32,134 nt of DNA from Flavobacterium psychrophilum (GCA_022729635.1 DZAU01000019.1:1-32134), one strand, 5' to 3'; shown: positions 23,882 through 31,628, counted from the stretch's first letter. The notes: generated from the letters alone by a model not told the origin. Translations and numbers: made by a program.

Positions 23882-23899
23882 TAAACCGATATTGGTTTA
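23882..23899. promoter_or_regulatory. 18-bp near-perfect palindrome before the DoxX-like gene
   Basis: TAAACCGATATTGGTTTA is symmetrical at all positions except one pair. It lies 23 bases upstream of the ATG at 23922, where an operator would sit. No TAnnTTTG box is convincing here. The binding protein is unknown. Confidence 0.45.
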
Positions 23900-23921
23900 A
23901 AATAACTTAAAGATAAAAAAA

Positions 23922-24305
23922 ATGGAAAGTACAAATTTACAACAAGCAATCAAACCAACATTCAACTTGCTAAAACTAACTTTTGGTTTAGTACCAATCG
24001 TTGCAGGTTTAGACAAATTTACAAACCTATTGACCAATTGGGAACAATACATAAACCCAAGTATTGGTCAAATGCTACCTTTTTCTGGACAAACATTTAT
24101 GATGATAGTTGGTGTTATCGAAATTGTCGCAGGAATATTAGTTTTGAAAAAAACAGAAATTGGTGGCTACATTGTTGCGGCTTGGTTAACAGTGATTTCT
24201 TTAACACTTCTTGCAAGCTTTAGTTATGTTGATGTAGCTGTTCGTGATTTAGTTATGGCAATTTCAGCATTTTCTATGGCAAGAATTGCTAAATTCGTTT
24301 CCTAA
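23922..24305 (+). CDS. Small DoxX-like membrane protein
   Basis: A 127-residue protein with four hydrophobic segments (about 17-35, 54-75, 80-98 and 103-122), beginning FNLLKLTFGLVPIVAGLDKF, as in the DoxX-like family of small membrane proteins. DoxX-type proteins are linked to quinone or thiosulfate chemistry in some organisms, but most have no known role. It starts a run with an ECF sigma factor (20 bases after its stop) and folE. It has its own palindrome upstream and no ECF-type TGTCAGGA motif, so it belongs to a unit distinct from the arsenosugar regulon. Confidence 0.7.
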   Translation: MESTNLQQAIKPTFNLLKLTFGLVPIVAGLDKFTNLLTNWEQYINPSIGQMLPFSGQTFMMIVGVIEIVAGILVLKKTEIGGYIVAAWLTVISLTLLASFSYVDVAVRDLVMAISAFSMARIAKFVS

Positions 24306-24325
24306 ATAACCCATAAAAAGCATCA

Positions 24326-24982
24326 ATGAAAAAATTTGAACAATATACCGATATAGAAATTGTACAAAAAATAGTTGCAGGTGAAGTCGAATTATTCGAA
24401 ATTATAATTCGCAGAAACAATCCATCATTATATAAAGTTGGACGGTCTTACAATTATAGCCACGATGACACACAAGACTTGATGCAAGACACTTACATTG
24501 ATGCTTTTACAAGTTTATCAAAGTTTGAAAACCGCTCCACTTTCAAAACTTGGATTATAAAAATAATGCTCAACAATTGTTATAAAAAACAACAAAAATG
24601 GAGTTCAAAAAACATAATTACTGCCAAGATAACCGAAAATTCAACACCAATGTTTTCAAACAATCAACAAACAGATACCAATAATACGGTTATCAATAGA
24701 GAATTAAATTTTGTTATCGAAAACGCATTGCAACAAATTCCGATAGATTATAGAATGGTTTTTTCGCTACGAGAAGTCAATGGATTAAATGTTTTAGAAA
24801 CTGCCGATACTTTGAATATTAGCGAAGCCAATGTAAAAGTGAGATTAAATAGAGCGAAATCTATGTTACGAAAAGAAGTTGAAAAGTCGTATTCGACCGA
24901 AGATATTTTTGAATTTAATCTAATTTATTGCGACAGAATGGTAGAAAATGTAATGAATAAATTAAAAAAATTAAAAAGATGA
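24326..24982 (+). CDS. ECF-type RNA polymerase sigma factor (second)
   Basis: A 218-residue sigma-70-family protein. Region 2 spans about residues 8-90, with DDTQDLMQDTYIDAFTSLSK and STFKTWIIKIMLNNCYK. Region 4 spans about 135-195, with LQQIPIDYRMVFSLREVNGLNVLETADTLNISEANVKVRLNRAKSML. A short basic tail follows. No anti-sigma gene is adjacent: the neighbours are a DoxX-like gene and folE, whose ATG overlaps its stop by 4 bases. It probably reports a separate stress signal. It remains an alternative reader of the seven ECF-type promoters, though none lies next to it. Confidence 0.9.
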   Translation: MKKFEQYTDIEIVQKIVAGEVELFEIIIRRNNPSLYKVGRSYNYSHDDTQDLMQDTYIDAFTSLSKFENRSTFKTWIIKIMLNNCYKKQQKWSSKNIITAKITENSTPMFSNNQQTDTNNTVINRELNFVIENALQQIPIDYRMVFSLREVNGLNVLETADTLNISEANVKVRLNRAKSMLRKEVEKSYSTEDIFEFNLIYCDRMVENVMNKLKKLKR

Positions 24983-25623
24983 ATTCAATAGAATTAATAG
25001 GTGAAGACCATATTGGAACCTCATTAGAAACACCATTGCGAGAAGATGCTTTTGAGATAAGTGATAACCGAAAAATAGAATTAATTCAAAATCATTTTGC
25101 CGAAATAATGCATATTTTGGGTTTAGATTTAACTGATGATAGTTTGAGCGGAACACCATATAGAGTTGCAAAAATGTATGTTAAAGAAGTTTTCAGTGGT
25201 TTAAACCCTTTAAATAAACCTGAAACCAAACTATTTGAAAACAAGTATGAATACAACGAAATGCTAATCGAAAAAGACATTACTTTATATTCCTATTGCG
25301 AGCATCATTTTGTGCCAATTATTGGAAAAGTTCACGTAGCTTATTTTTCAAACGGACAAGTTATTGGTTTGTCAAAAATTAATAGATTAGTACACTATTA
25401 TGCAAAACGACCACAAGTTCAAGAACGACTAACCAACCAAATTGCTGAAGGATTAAAAGAAGCATTACAATCTGATGATATAGCTGTAATTATAGAAGCA
25501 ACTCATCTTTGTGTTGCTTCTCGTGGCATAAAAGACACTAATACCAGTACAATTACTGCACATTATTCAGGAAAATTTCAAGACGAAAAAACGAAGACTG
25601 AATTTATATTATTGACAAAATAA
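24979..25623 (+). CDS. folE: GTP cyclohydrolase I
   Basis: A 214-residue cytosolic enzyme making 7,8-dihydroneopterin triphosphate from GTP, the first step to folate and pterins. Zinc ligands are visible in SYCEHHFVPIIGKVHVAY (Cys107, His110) and in HLCVASRGI (Cys178). SGTPYRVAKMYVKEVF and IGLSKINRLVHYYAKRPQVQ are family blocks. Length is normal for the Zn-dependent type I enzyme. It overlaps the ECF sigma stop by 4 bases (ATGA), so it is translationally coupled to a regulator. This is odd for a housekeeping folate gene and suggests a stress-induced or second copy. Confidence 0.93.
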   Translation: MNSIELIGEDHIGTSLETPLREDAFEISDNRKIELIQNHFAEIMHILGLDLTDDSLSGTPYRVAKMYVKEVFSGLNPLNKPETKLFENKYEYNEMLIEKDITLYSYCEHHFVPIIGKVHVAYFSNGQVIGLSKINRLVHYYAKRPQVQERLTNQIAEGLKEALQSDDIAVIIEATHLCVASRGIKDTNTSTITAHYSGKFQDEKTKTEFILLTK

Positions 25624-25645
25624 CCTAAAAAATATGTGAAATTAA

Positions 25646-25677
25646 TTTGTTTTAGTTAGTTATCCTAACTACATTTG
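25646..25677 (+). promoter_or_regulatory. Promoter with embedded MarR-type palindrome (thioredoxin-like gene)
   Basis: TTTG at 25646-25649 and TACATTTG at 25670-25677 form a Bacteroidota promoter with 20-base spacing. Between and overlapping the -7 box lies the perfect inverted repeat TAGTTAG-TTATC-CTAACTA (25653-25671), the size and symmetry of a MarR-family operator. The MarR gene at 26304 is in the same run. Downstream, CGACA-ATAA-TGTCG forms a small hairpin in the leader. Confidence 0.7.
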
Positions 25678-25716
25678 TGTCGACAATAATGTCGTAACAA
25701 ATTAAATTCATAAAAA

Positions 25717-25950
25717 ATGGGTAAATCAGTTTTCTATCACGCAGGTTGTCCTGTTTGCATAAGTGCAGAACACGACATCATTAATCTTTTAGGTCAAGAC
25801 AATGTAGATGTAGTTCACTTTGGAAATGACAAATCAAGAATTGACGAAGCAGAAAAAGCAGGTGTAAAATCTGTTCCTGCTTTAGTAACACCAAGCGGAA
25901 ATGTATTGCATATCAATTTTGGTGCTTCAATGGCAGATGTAAAAGGTTAA
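25717..25950 (+). CDS. Thioredoxin-like/glutaredoxin-like small protein, CPVC active site
   Basis: A 77-residue cytosolic protein: MGKSVFYHAGCPVCISAEHD with a CPVC redox pair (Cys11, Cys14), then a cis-proline-type VKSVPALVTPSGN. This is a minimal thioredoxin fold, shorter than thioredoxin (about 105 residues). It is expected to reduce disulfides or carry thiol-reactive groups. It is driven by a promoter with a MarR-type operator and followed by a terminator, so it is the most directly regulated gene of this cluster. Partners are unknown. Confidence 0.8.
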   Translation: MGKSVFYHAGCPVCISAEHDIINLLGQDNVDVVHFGNDKSRIDEAEKAGVKSVPALVTPSGNVLHINFGASMADVKG

Positions 25951-25956
25951 AAAAAT

Positions 25957-25999
25957 TGCCTCACAAAGTTAGGATGACTACCTTTGTGGGGCATTTTTA
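25957..25999 (+). terminator. Rho-independent terminator after the thioredoxin-like gene
   Basis: TGCCTCACAAAG (25957-25968) pairs with CTTTGTGGGGCA (25982-25993) over 12 bp with one wobble. A T-rich tail follows. It lies just after the stop at 25950. Read-through into the DUF2024 gene 30 bases later would be partial. Confidence 0.9.
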
Positions 26000-26030
26000 T
26001 TCAATCATTATAAACAGAAAAAGTAAAGAA

Positions 26031-26294
26031 ATGAAAGTAGCAGTTTGGGACACTTATGTAATAAAGAAAGATGGAGCAATTATGCACTTTGACATTCTTG
26101 CACCCGAAGAAATAAAAGACACAACTGTAATTTACAGTTATGGAAAAAATTATTTGAAATCCAAAGATCAAGAAGGGCAACCTTTGACCTCAAAAGAATG
26201 TAGTTTTTGCCACGTTGAAACTGTAAGACCACAATGGGAAACTGATATTATGAAACAAGGTTATTTTATAATCGAAATGGAAAATTGCAATTAA
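26031..26294 (+). CDS. DUF2024 family protein
   Basis: An 87-residue protein from the ATG at 26031, opening MKVAVWDTYVIKKDGAIMHF, the hallmark start of DUF2024. Upstream in-frame codons lie in the preceding terminator and are not coding. A late ECSFCHVE supplies a CxxC pair. The function of DUF2024 is not known. It sits between the thioredoxin-like gene and the MarR gene (9 bases downstream), so it belongs to the same thiol- and metal-related group by context. Confidence 0.85.
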   Translation: MKVAVWDTYVIKKDGAIMHFDILAPEEIKDTTVIYSYGKNYLKSKDQEGQPLTSKECSFCHVETVRPQWETDIMKQGYFIIEMENCN

Positions 26295-26303
26295 TTCTTA
26301 AAA

Positions 26304-26921
26304 ATGAAAAAATCAGCATTTGATTTAGAACATCAAAATTCAAGCATTGAAAGTAAAATTGTTGCTTCATTAGAAAGAGTTTCACAAGCATTTAGAGTTT
26401 TGCTTTGGAACGAAAGTAAAGAACATTCATTAAGTCCAATTCAGGTTCAGGTTCTTGTATTTTTATTGTATCACTCTGACGAAAAAAAGAAAGTGAGTTA
26501 CTTGGCGGACGAGTTTAATATGACAAAAGCAACTATCAGCGACACGATAAAAACTCTTGAACAAAAACAACTCATCAAAAAAGAATACGAGCAACACGAC
26601 ACAAGAAGCTATATAATTCACTTAACCAAAAAAGGCAAAGAAATTGCAGAACAGACATCGTTGTTTGCAAAACAAATTCAAGTTCCTGTTGACAAACTTC
26701 ATTCAACCGACAAAGAAAATCTATTGTTAAGTTTGTTAGATATTATTCATCATTTGAACAAATCGGGAATTATTACTATTCAGAGAATGTGTTTTACTTG
26801 CCATTTCTATAAAGCAAACAAAAACGGACAAGAACACTTTTGCGGACTTTTAAACACCAAACTTGCCGACACCGAATTACGAATTGACTGTCCTGAACAT
26901 AACTTAAAACAAACGGTGTGA
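26304..26921 (+). CDS. MarR-family regulator with a C-terminal four-cysteine tail
   Basis: A 205-residue protein with a winged-helix MarR domain at about 20-150 (SPIQVQVLVFLLYHSD, VSYLADEFNMTKATISDTIKTLEQ, then the wing YEQHDTRSYIIHLTKKGKEI). An extra C-terminal region (about 160-205) carries C163-x2-C166-x13-C180-x15-C196, enough for a metal or iron-sulfur site that ordinary MarR proteins lack. It likely represses the promoter at 25646, whose palindrome is a MarR-type size. The regulator probably senses metal, redox or thiol stress through the cysteine tail. That is inference. Confidence 0.85.
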   Translation: MKKSAFDLEHQNSSIESKIVASLERVSQAFRVLLWNESKEHSLSPIQVQVLVFLLYHSDEKKKVSYLADEFNMTKATISDTIKTLEQKQLIKKEYEQHDTRSYIIHLTKKGKEIAEQTSLFAKQIQVPVDKLHSTDKENLLLSLLDIIHHLNKSGIITIQRMCFTCHFYKANKNGQEHFCGLLNTKLADTELRIDCPEHNLKQTV

Positions 26922-26975
26922 CAAAAGCACAATCAATAAAACAGGTTATACCATAACATCAACAAAACAGACAAG

Positions 26976-27185
26976 ATGCAAACACAATCAACCTCAACGA
27001 TAACCTGTCCAGAATGTGGACATAAAAAAGAAGAAACAATGCCTACTGATGCGTGTCAATTCTTTTACGAATGTGAAAATTGCAAAAAGGTTTTGCGACC
27101 ACTAGATGGCGACTGCTGTGTGTATTGCAGTTATGGTAGTGTAGCGTGTCCATCTATTCAAGAAAAGAAAGATTGTTGTAAATAA
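26976..27185 (+). CDS. Small Cys-rich zinc-ribbon-like protein with GDCCVYCSYG motif
   Basis: A 69-residue protein with 11 cysteines. TCPECGHKKEETMPTDAC starts a zinc-ribbon-like part (Cys11, Cys14, Cys33, Cys36). The GDCCVYCSYGSVACP box (Cys47, Cys48, Cys51, Cys58) and a terminal CC follow. The GDCCVxCSYG family is conserved in many bacteria, often near metal or metalloid genes, but I know of no established function. A candidate metal(loid) chaperone or sensor is suggested by cysteine density and by position beside the MarR gene and arsM. Its transcript ends convergently with arsM at a shared hairpin. Confidence 0.82.
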   Translation: MQTQSTSTITCPECGHKKEETMPTDACQFFYECENCKKVLRPLDGDCCVYCSYGSVACPSIQEKKDCCK

Positions 27186-27187
27186 AA

Positions 27188-27213
27188 AAAGTGCGACTTC
27201 TCAATCGCACTTT
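27188..27213. terminator. Bidirectional terminator between the Cys-rich gene and arsM
   Basis: AAAGTGCGA (27188-27196) and TCGCACTTT (27205-27213) form a perfect 9-bp stem with an 8-base loop. It is flanked by an A-run on the left and T-rich DNA on the right, so it serves both converging units. Confidence 0.87.
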
Positions 27214-27230
27214 ATATATTTTAAAACTGT

Positions 27231-28202
27231 TTAACAGCAACCACCACCATTATAATGAAACGTACTTTCGCTAATAAAAATGTCGTTTCTCCCTAACGAA
27301 GCTAAAGCCGCCGCCGTTTTATCGCAAACCGCCAAAGGTTGATTTCGCATCAAAACGTGTCCTTTTTTATCATCAAGATAAACATCATTTCCATAATAAA
27401 TAGCTGCTTTTCCTGTAAAAACACAAGCGCCATCAGAAGGCATTGGATCTTTGATGGCGCAAACTTCTATGCTTTCAATAAAAATAAGTTCATCGGTTGG
27501 GTAATTTTCGGTATCTAAAATTCGGTACGGACGACGACCTCGAATTTCAATGGTACCAAAACCGACATCGGTCAACGCTTTGATATAATCCGCAATCGGA
27601 ATACTGCCACTCAAGCACAAAGCACGCAAATGGTCGTCATTTCGCAAGGCATCATTCATAGGTTGCTCGCACGTTGGGTCACTCATTACTAAGCGTCCGT
27701 TTGGTTTGAGTACACGATACATTTCTTGCAAGGCTTTCTTTAAATCTTCGGCTTTAAAAATATTGAAAAGACAGTTTTGAGCTGCAATATCGATACTTTC
27801 ATCTGCTATTGGTAAGTTTAGTGCATCGCCTTTTTTAAGTTCTACAAACTCGCTTTTGAACCAATCATTTTGCTTTTCAGCTTCGATAAAATTTTTGCGA
27901 GAAGCTTCTAGCATTTCGTCAACGACATCAACACCAATCACGCCTCCTTTTTGACGAGAGAAATAAGCAAATTGCAACAACTCCATTCCGCCACCAACAC
28001 CAACATACAATACTTTTGGATTGTTGATTAAATCCTGTGCCGAAATCGTACTTCCACAACCATAATTCATTTCTTGCATTATGATTGGAATTTCAAGTCC
28101 CGGGAATTTCCAAATAGGTGTAGTAGTGCAACACAAACCAACATCAGGAGTTAAGGCTGCTTGCTTGTATAAATCGTTTGTTGCGTCTAAATAATTTTCC
28201 AT
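27231..28202 (-). CDS. arsM: Arsenosugar biosynthesis arsenite S-adenosylmethionine methyltransferase
   Basis: A 323-residue methyltransferase opening MENYLDATNDLYKQAALTPD and GLCCTTTPIWKFPGLEIP (Cys24, Cys25). The AdoMet site is VLYVGVGGGMELL and GVDVVDEML, followed by AAQNCLFNIF and YRVLKPNGRLVMSDP. It ends in FHYNGGGCC (Cys322, Cys323), a thiol pair suited to trivalent arsenic. This arrangement is the ArsM variety found next to arsS. It methylates arsenite to dimethylarsenical, the substrate for ArsS. It is the last gene of the operon on the minus strand, 28 bases after the aquaporin. Confidence 0.9.
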   Translation of the reverse strand: MENYLDATNDLYKQAALTPDVGLCCTTTPIWKFPGLEIPIIMQEMNYGCGSTISAQDLINNPKVLYVGVGGGMELLQFAYFSRQKGGVIGVDVVDEMLEASRKNFIEAEKQNDWFKSEFVELKKGDALNLPIADESIDIAAQNCLFNIFKAEDLKKALQEMYRVLKPNGRLVMSDPTCEQPMNDALRNDDHLRALCLSGSIPIADYIKALTDVGFGTIEIRGRRPYRILDTENYPTDELIFIESIEVCAIKDPMPSDGACVFTGKAAIYYGNDVYLDDKKGHVLMRNQPLAVCDKTAAALASLGRNDIFISESTFHYNGGGCC

Positions 28203-28230
28203 TTTATTTTAATTTAAGAGTTGTTTCTAA

Positions 28231-28872
28231 TTATTTTTCATTGATATATTTCCAAATTACGACTGATGCAATTGCTCCCAAAGTAGGAGACAATAAATAA
28301 AGCCATAAATGTTCTAAATGTGTTGAAATAAGTGCTGGTGCTAATGACCTTGCTGGGTTCATTGATGCTCCGCAAATTGGCCCAGCAAACATTGCTTCTA
28401 ATGTTATTACCGAACCAATGGCTAATCCTGCAAACATTCCTTGTTCTTTTGAGCCGTGGGCAACATTAAGAATGACCAACATTAACAGAAAAGTGAGTAT
28501 AAACTCCAACACAAACGACTGCAATTCACTTCCTGCGGGTAATGTTGAACCTAAAAATTCGTTGACAGGAAATAGTAAATGCAAAGCAACACTTCCCAAA
28601 ATTGCTCCAGAAATTTGACTAATGATATAAGGAAAAACATCTTTGGTATCAAACTTTTTTGCAACCGCAAAAGCGATTGTAACCGCAGGATTAAAATGAG
28701 CTCCAGAAATATTCCCCAAGGCATAAATCATTGACATAACTATTAATCCAAAGGTAAATGCAACGCCAACGTGGGTAATCGTTCCGCCTGTTTCCTGATT
28801 GATGATTATAGCTCCAGTTCCACAAAATATAATGGCAAATGTTCCTATTATTTCTGAAATATATTTTCTCAT
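28231..28872 (-). CDS. MIP-family channel (aquaporin/glycerol facilitator type)
   Basis: A 213-residue channel with six membrane segments and both half-helix motifs: GAHFNPAVTIAFA and GASMNPARSLAPAL, with the selectivity-filter Arg after the second NPA. Channels of this family pass water, glycerol or uncharged arsenite. Placed between arsM and the phosphorylase gene in an arsenosugar operon, it most likely moves arsenite or an uncharged arsenical across the inner membrane. Its ATG is directly adjacent to the stop of the upstream gene (no gap), so translation is coupled. Confidence 0.92.
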   Translation of the reverse strand: MRKYISEIIGTFAIIFCGTGAIIINQETGGTITHVGVAFTFGLIVMSMIYALGNISGAHFNPAVTIAFAVAKKFDTKDVFPYIISQISGAILGSVALHLLFPVNEFLGSTLPAGSELQSFVLEFILTFLLMLVILNVAHGSKEQGMFAGLAIGSVITLEAMFAGPICGASMNPARSLAPALISTHLEHLWLYLLSPTLGAIASVVIWKYINEK

Positions 28873-29685
28873 TTACATTTTTACTATTTCTTTAAAAAGG
28901 GTAATCATTTTGGGTTCAGCTTGACCAGCCAAAGCAATGATTTCGGCAATATTTACTGGTTTCAAATCATCAGGATTACATTCGTCAGTCAAAACTGAAA
29001 CAGCAAGAATGGGCAAACCTAAATGGTTGGCAACGATAACTTCTGGAACAGTACTCATTCCAACGGCATCGGCACCAATAATTTTGAGGTAACGATATTC
29101 AGCCTTGGTTTCTAATTGTGGTCCAACAACAGCAGCATAAGTTCCTTTGTGTAAAATAATGTCCTTGCTTTTGGCAATTTCAATTATAGAGTGTCGTAAA
29201 TCCAAATTATAAGGTTCGCTCATATCGGTAAAACGTTCGCCAAATTCAGAAACAGTTGCAAAAGCCAATGGCGAACCGCCTTGCAAATTGATATGATCTT
29301 CAATAAGCATTAAATCGCCTTTTTTGAAGTCTAAATTTATGGCTCCAGCGGCGTTTGAAATTAGTAATTTATGAATACCCAATGCTCTTAAAACTCGAAT
29401 GGGAAACGTAATTTCTTGCAATGAATAGCCTTCATACAAATGGAAACGTCCTTGCATTACCACTACTTTTTTATTTTCTAAAGTTCCAAAAATCAGTTTC
29501 CCCGAATGAAATTCAACTGTCGAAACTGGGAAGTTTGGAATAGCAGCATAATCAATCTCTCTTTCAATTTTGATATGATCGACCAGCCGACCCAATCCTG
29601 TTCCGAGAACAATTCCTATTTCTGGGAAATGAAATCCATTTTGAATTAAAAATTTTGTGGTTTCTTTTATTTTTTCAATATTCAT
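28873..29685 (-). CDS. punA: Purine nucleoside phosphorylase (family II)
   Basis: A 270-residue enzyme with VLGTGLGRLV, FHSGKLIFGTL, MQGRFHLYEGY, ISNAAGAIN, GPQLETKAEYRYL, DAVGMSTVPE and VLTDECNPDDL, the complete set of the trimeric PNP/MTAP family (phosphate site and catalytic Glu/Asn). It splits purine nucleosides with phosphate to a base and a ribose-1-phosphate. In arsenosugar synthesis such an enzyme can remove adenine from the 5'-deoxy-5'-arsenyl-adenosine made by ArsS. It lies between the CxxC protein and the aquaporin gene, and is absent as a separate operon. The pathway role is inference. Confidence 0.92.
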   Translation of the reverse strand: MNIEKIKETTKFLIQNGFHFPEIGIVLGTGLGRLVDHIKIEREIDYAAIPNFPVSTVEFHSGKLIFGTLENKKVVVMQGRFHLYEGYSLQEITFPIRVLRALGIHKLLISNAAGAINLDFKKGDLMLIEDHINLQGGSPLAFATVSEFGERFTDMSEPYNLDLRHSIIEIAKSKDIILHKGTYAAVVGPQLETKAEYRYLKIIGADAVGMSTVPEVIVANHLGLPILAVSVLTDECNPDDLKPVNIAEIIALAGQAEPKMITLFKEIVKM

Positions 29686-29716
29686 TTTAGAAATTTGTTA
29701 TATTTTGAATGATTTA

Positions 29717-30088
29717 TTATCTTTTGTTTTCTAATAAATTAAGTTTTGAATGCAGCAAATTTTTCAATTCTTCTAAAGAACTTAACTTATTTATATGGGC
29801 GGAATTTATTATAATTTCAAACGAATTACCATTTGTTATTCCTATAAATGGAAAATCGCTTGATGAACCATATTTCTTGATGAATTCATTTTTATGAAAA
29901 AACTCTAATTCATAATCAAGCTCGTTAACAAATTTTTCCCAATCCGCTCTTATTCCAAAATTTGAATAGGTTAAACTACAAAGTTTACAATCGTAGCTTT
30001 CTGGCGAAATTACTTTGTGTAACCAATCTGAAGTTTGATTAAAAAAACCTGTTTTGGCGTTGTAAACAAACACTAATTTATCACGCAT
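29717..30088 (-). CDS. Conserved CxxC protein of the arsenosugar operon, function unknown
   Basis: A 123-residue cytosolic protein starting MRDKLVFVYNAKTGFFNQTS, with HKVISPESYDCKLCSLTYSN carrying a CxxC pair (about residues 34-37), then NFGIRADWEKFVNEL. This type is a known conserved hypothetical that co-occurs with such operons in some bacteria, sometimes called a GTPase on weak grounds. I see no nucleotide-binding motif. It begins 7 bases after arsS and ends 31 bases before the phosphorylase start, so it belongs to this operon. It could be a thiol-handling accessory protein. Confidence 0.75.
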   Translation of the reverse strand: MRDKLVFVYNAKTGFFNQTSDWLHKVISPESYDCKLCSLTYSNFGIRADWEKFVNELDYELEFFHKNEFIKKYGSSSDFPFIGITNGNSFEIIINSAHINKLSSLEELKNLLHSKLNLLENKR

Positions 30089-30095
30089 AATTTAA

Positions 30096-31151
30096 TTAAG
30101 CAACAGTTCCTTGACAACTACTTCCCGCACCAGCAGTACAACCGTAACAGTGTTGAGAAATTAGAATAGTTCTGTTGGTCAAAATTTCTTCATTGAATTG
30201 AGAAATATGTTTTTCAGAAACAGACACTTTTAAACCCAGCATTTGGTTAAAATCGCAATCGTACAACCAGCCGTCATAACTAACTGATATCGTATTGGTA
30301 CACATTACATTAGCAACTGCTTTTGGGTTGAATGCTTCTACTAACGAATACATATAATCTTCGTAATTATCAGAGTTAATCAAATAGTCTAAAAATCTAC
30401 TAATCGGCAAATTAGTAATAGCAAAAAGTGAATTAAAATTGATATTAAAATCTTCCTTTAAAGCTTTCTTGAAATCGTGTTCCAAAGCCATTTGGTCGGT
30501 TGGCAAAAATGCACCAGACGGATTATAAACCAAATCAAGTTTCAAATTACTATTTGGCATTCCGTACCCTACTCGGTTAAGCATTTGCAATGCTTTAATA
30601 GATTTGTCAAAAACACCGTCTCCACGTTGTTTGTCTGTTTTTTCGCGTTTGTAATAAGGCAAAGATGAGATAACGTGAATATTGTGTTTGGCGAAAAATT
30701 CGGGTAAATCGTGGTATTTTTTATTGGCTAATATGATGGTCAAATTTGATCGAACGATAAAATCCTGAACGCCTAGCTTTGATGCTTCTTCTACAAACCA
30801 TCTAAAATTAGGGTTCATTTCGGGTGCGCCACCAGTCAAATCTAACGTATGAACTCCTGTATTTTTTATAACATCCAAGCAATGTTGCATTGTTTCGACA
30901 GTCATAATTTCTTTTCGATCTGGACCAGCATCAACGTGGCAATGCGCGCAAACTTGGTTGCACATATAACCTACGTTGAGTTGAAGAATTTCAATTTTTT
31001 TGGGACGCAAAGGAAACTGATTGACCGATTTTATTTTGTCTGCAAAAGTGGGCAACGAACCATTCTTGAAAATTCCGTTAGATAAAATTTCTAATTGTCT
31101 CTCTGTTTTAGAAAGTTCGCTGTGTTTTGCGTGTAATGATTTTAAAAGCAT
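30096..31151 (-). CDS. arsS: Radical SAM arsenosugar biosynthesis enzyme ArsS
   Basis: A 351-residue radical SAM protein with the 4Fe-4S motif C64-x3-C68-x2-C71 (MCNQVCAHCHVDAGPDR), followed by LDLTGGAPEMNP (SAM-binding GGE-like) and an N-terminal KSLHAKHSEL. The cysteine-rich C-terminal domain ends with HCYGCTAGAGSSC. This is the family that includes both cysteine and selenocysteine versions (rSAM/selenodomain). Here all conserved positions are Cys, with no in-frame UGA. It attaches the adenosyl group to dimethylarsinous acid. It sits second in the operon after the AhpD-like gene. Confidence 0.95.
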   Translation of the reverse strand: MLLKSLHAKHSELSKTERQLEILSNGIFKNGSLPTFADKIKSVNQFPLRPKKIEILQLNVGYMCNQVCAHCHVDAGPDRKEIMTVETMQHCLDVIKNTGVHTLDLTGGAPEMNPNFRWFVEEASKLGVQDFIVRSNLTIILANKKYHDLPEFFAKHNIHVISSLPYYKREKTDKQRGDGVFDKSIKALQMLNRVGYGMPNSNLKLDLVYNPSGAFLPTDQMALEHDFKKALKEDFNINFNSLFAITNLPISRFLDYLINSDNYEDYMYSLVEAFNPKAVANVMCTNTISVSYDGWLYDCDFNQMLGLKVSVSEKHISQFNEEILTNRTILISQHCYGCTAGAGSSCQGTVA

Positions 31152-31228
31152 AATTTTTATTAAGAAATCAAATTTATTGGTATTCCGATAGATTTTACAA
31201 ACCTATTTTACCTAAAAAGTTGGCAATT

Positions 31229-31564
31229 TTACATTGATAATTTATCGTATTTGTTCATCATTTGAACGCTATGAACCAATGTTGCACCACTGCGAATAGC
31301 AGCAGCAACGTGAACCGCTTCCATCATTTCTTCTTTGGTAATGCCGCGTTTCAATCCGTCTCCAGTATAAGCATCAATACAGTACGGACATTGAATGGTG
31401 TGAGAAACGGCTAAAGCAATCAACGATTTTTCTCTAGCGGTTAATGTTCCTTCTTCAAAGACTTTTCCATAGTATTCAAAGAATTTAGTTCCTAATTCTT
31501 CATTCCAATCCGATATTTTTCCGAATTTTTTAAGGTCGGCTGGGTCATAATATGTTTTTTCCAT
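31229..31564 (-). CDS. AhpD-like arsenosugar-associated peroxidase-family protein
   Basis: A 111-residue all-helical protein of the carboxymuconolactone decarboxylase/AhpD superfamily, with HTIQCPYCIDAYTGDGLKRG (Cys59, Cys62), the CxxC redox pair of AhpD-like peroxidase partners. The TIGR04169-type group is tied to arsS by gene neighbourhood. It is first in the minus-strand operon, with the ECF-type promoter 38 bases upstream. It may protect the oxygen-sensitive radical SAM step or reduce an arsenical intermediate. arsS begins 77 bases after its stop. Confidence 0.88.
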   Translation of the reverse strand: MEKTYYDPADLKKFGKISDWNEELGTKFFEYYGKVFEEGTLTAREKSLIALAVSHTIQCPYCIDAYTGDGLKRGITKEEMMEAVHVAAAIRSGATLVHSVQMMNKYDKLSM

Positions 31565-31602
31565 TGTGTAATTTTTTAATAGACCTACAATTATCCTTTA
31601 TA

Positions 31603-31628
31603 GACGGAAGAATTATTTAATCCTGACA
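31603..31628 (-). promoter_or_regulatory. ECF-type promoter motif, site 7 (arsS-arsM operon)
   Basis: On the minus strand, TGTCAGGA (31628-31621), 13 bases, CCGTC (31607-31603). The ATG of the AhpD-like gene is 38 bases further downstream. It is the only motif copy on the minus strand and the only candidate promoter for the whole arsenosugar operon. It is divergent from site 6, with 43 bases between them. Confidence 0.75.

Noticed and set aside
25956..26030. N-terminal extension of the DUF2024 protein
   Set aside because: It is the translated terminator hairpin. The conserved family start MKVAVWDTY begins at 26031.
30096..31151. Selenocysteine version of ArsS
   Set aside because: No in-frame UGA is present. 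The C-terminal motif uses Cys at the relevant positions, so no selenium insertion is needed.
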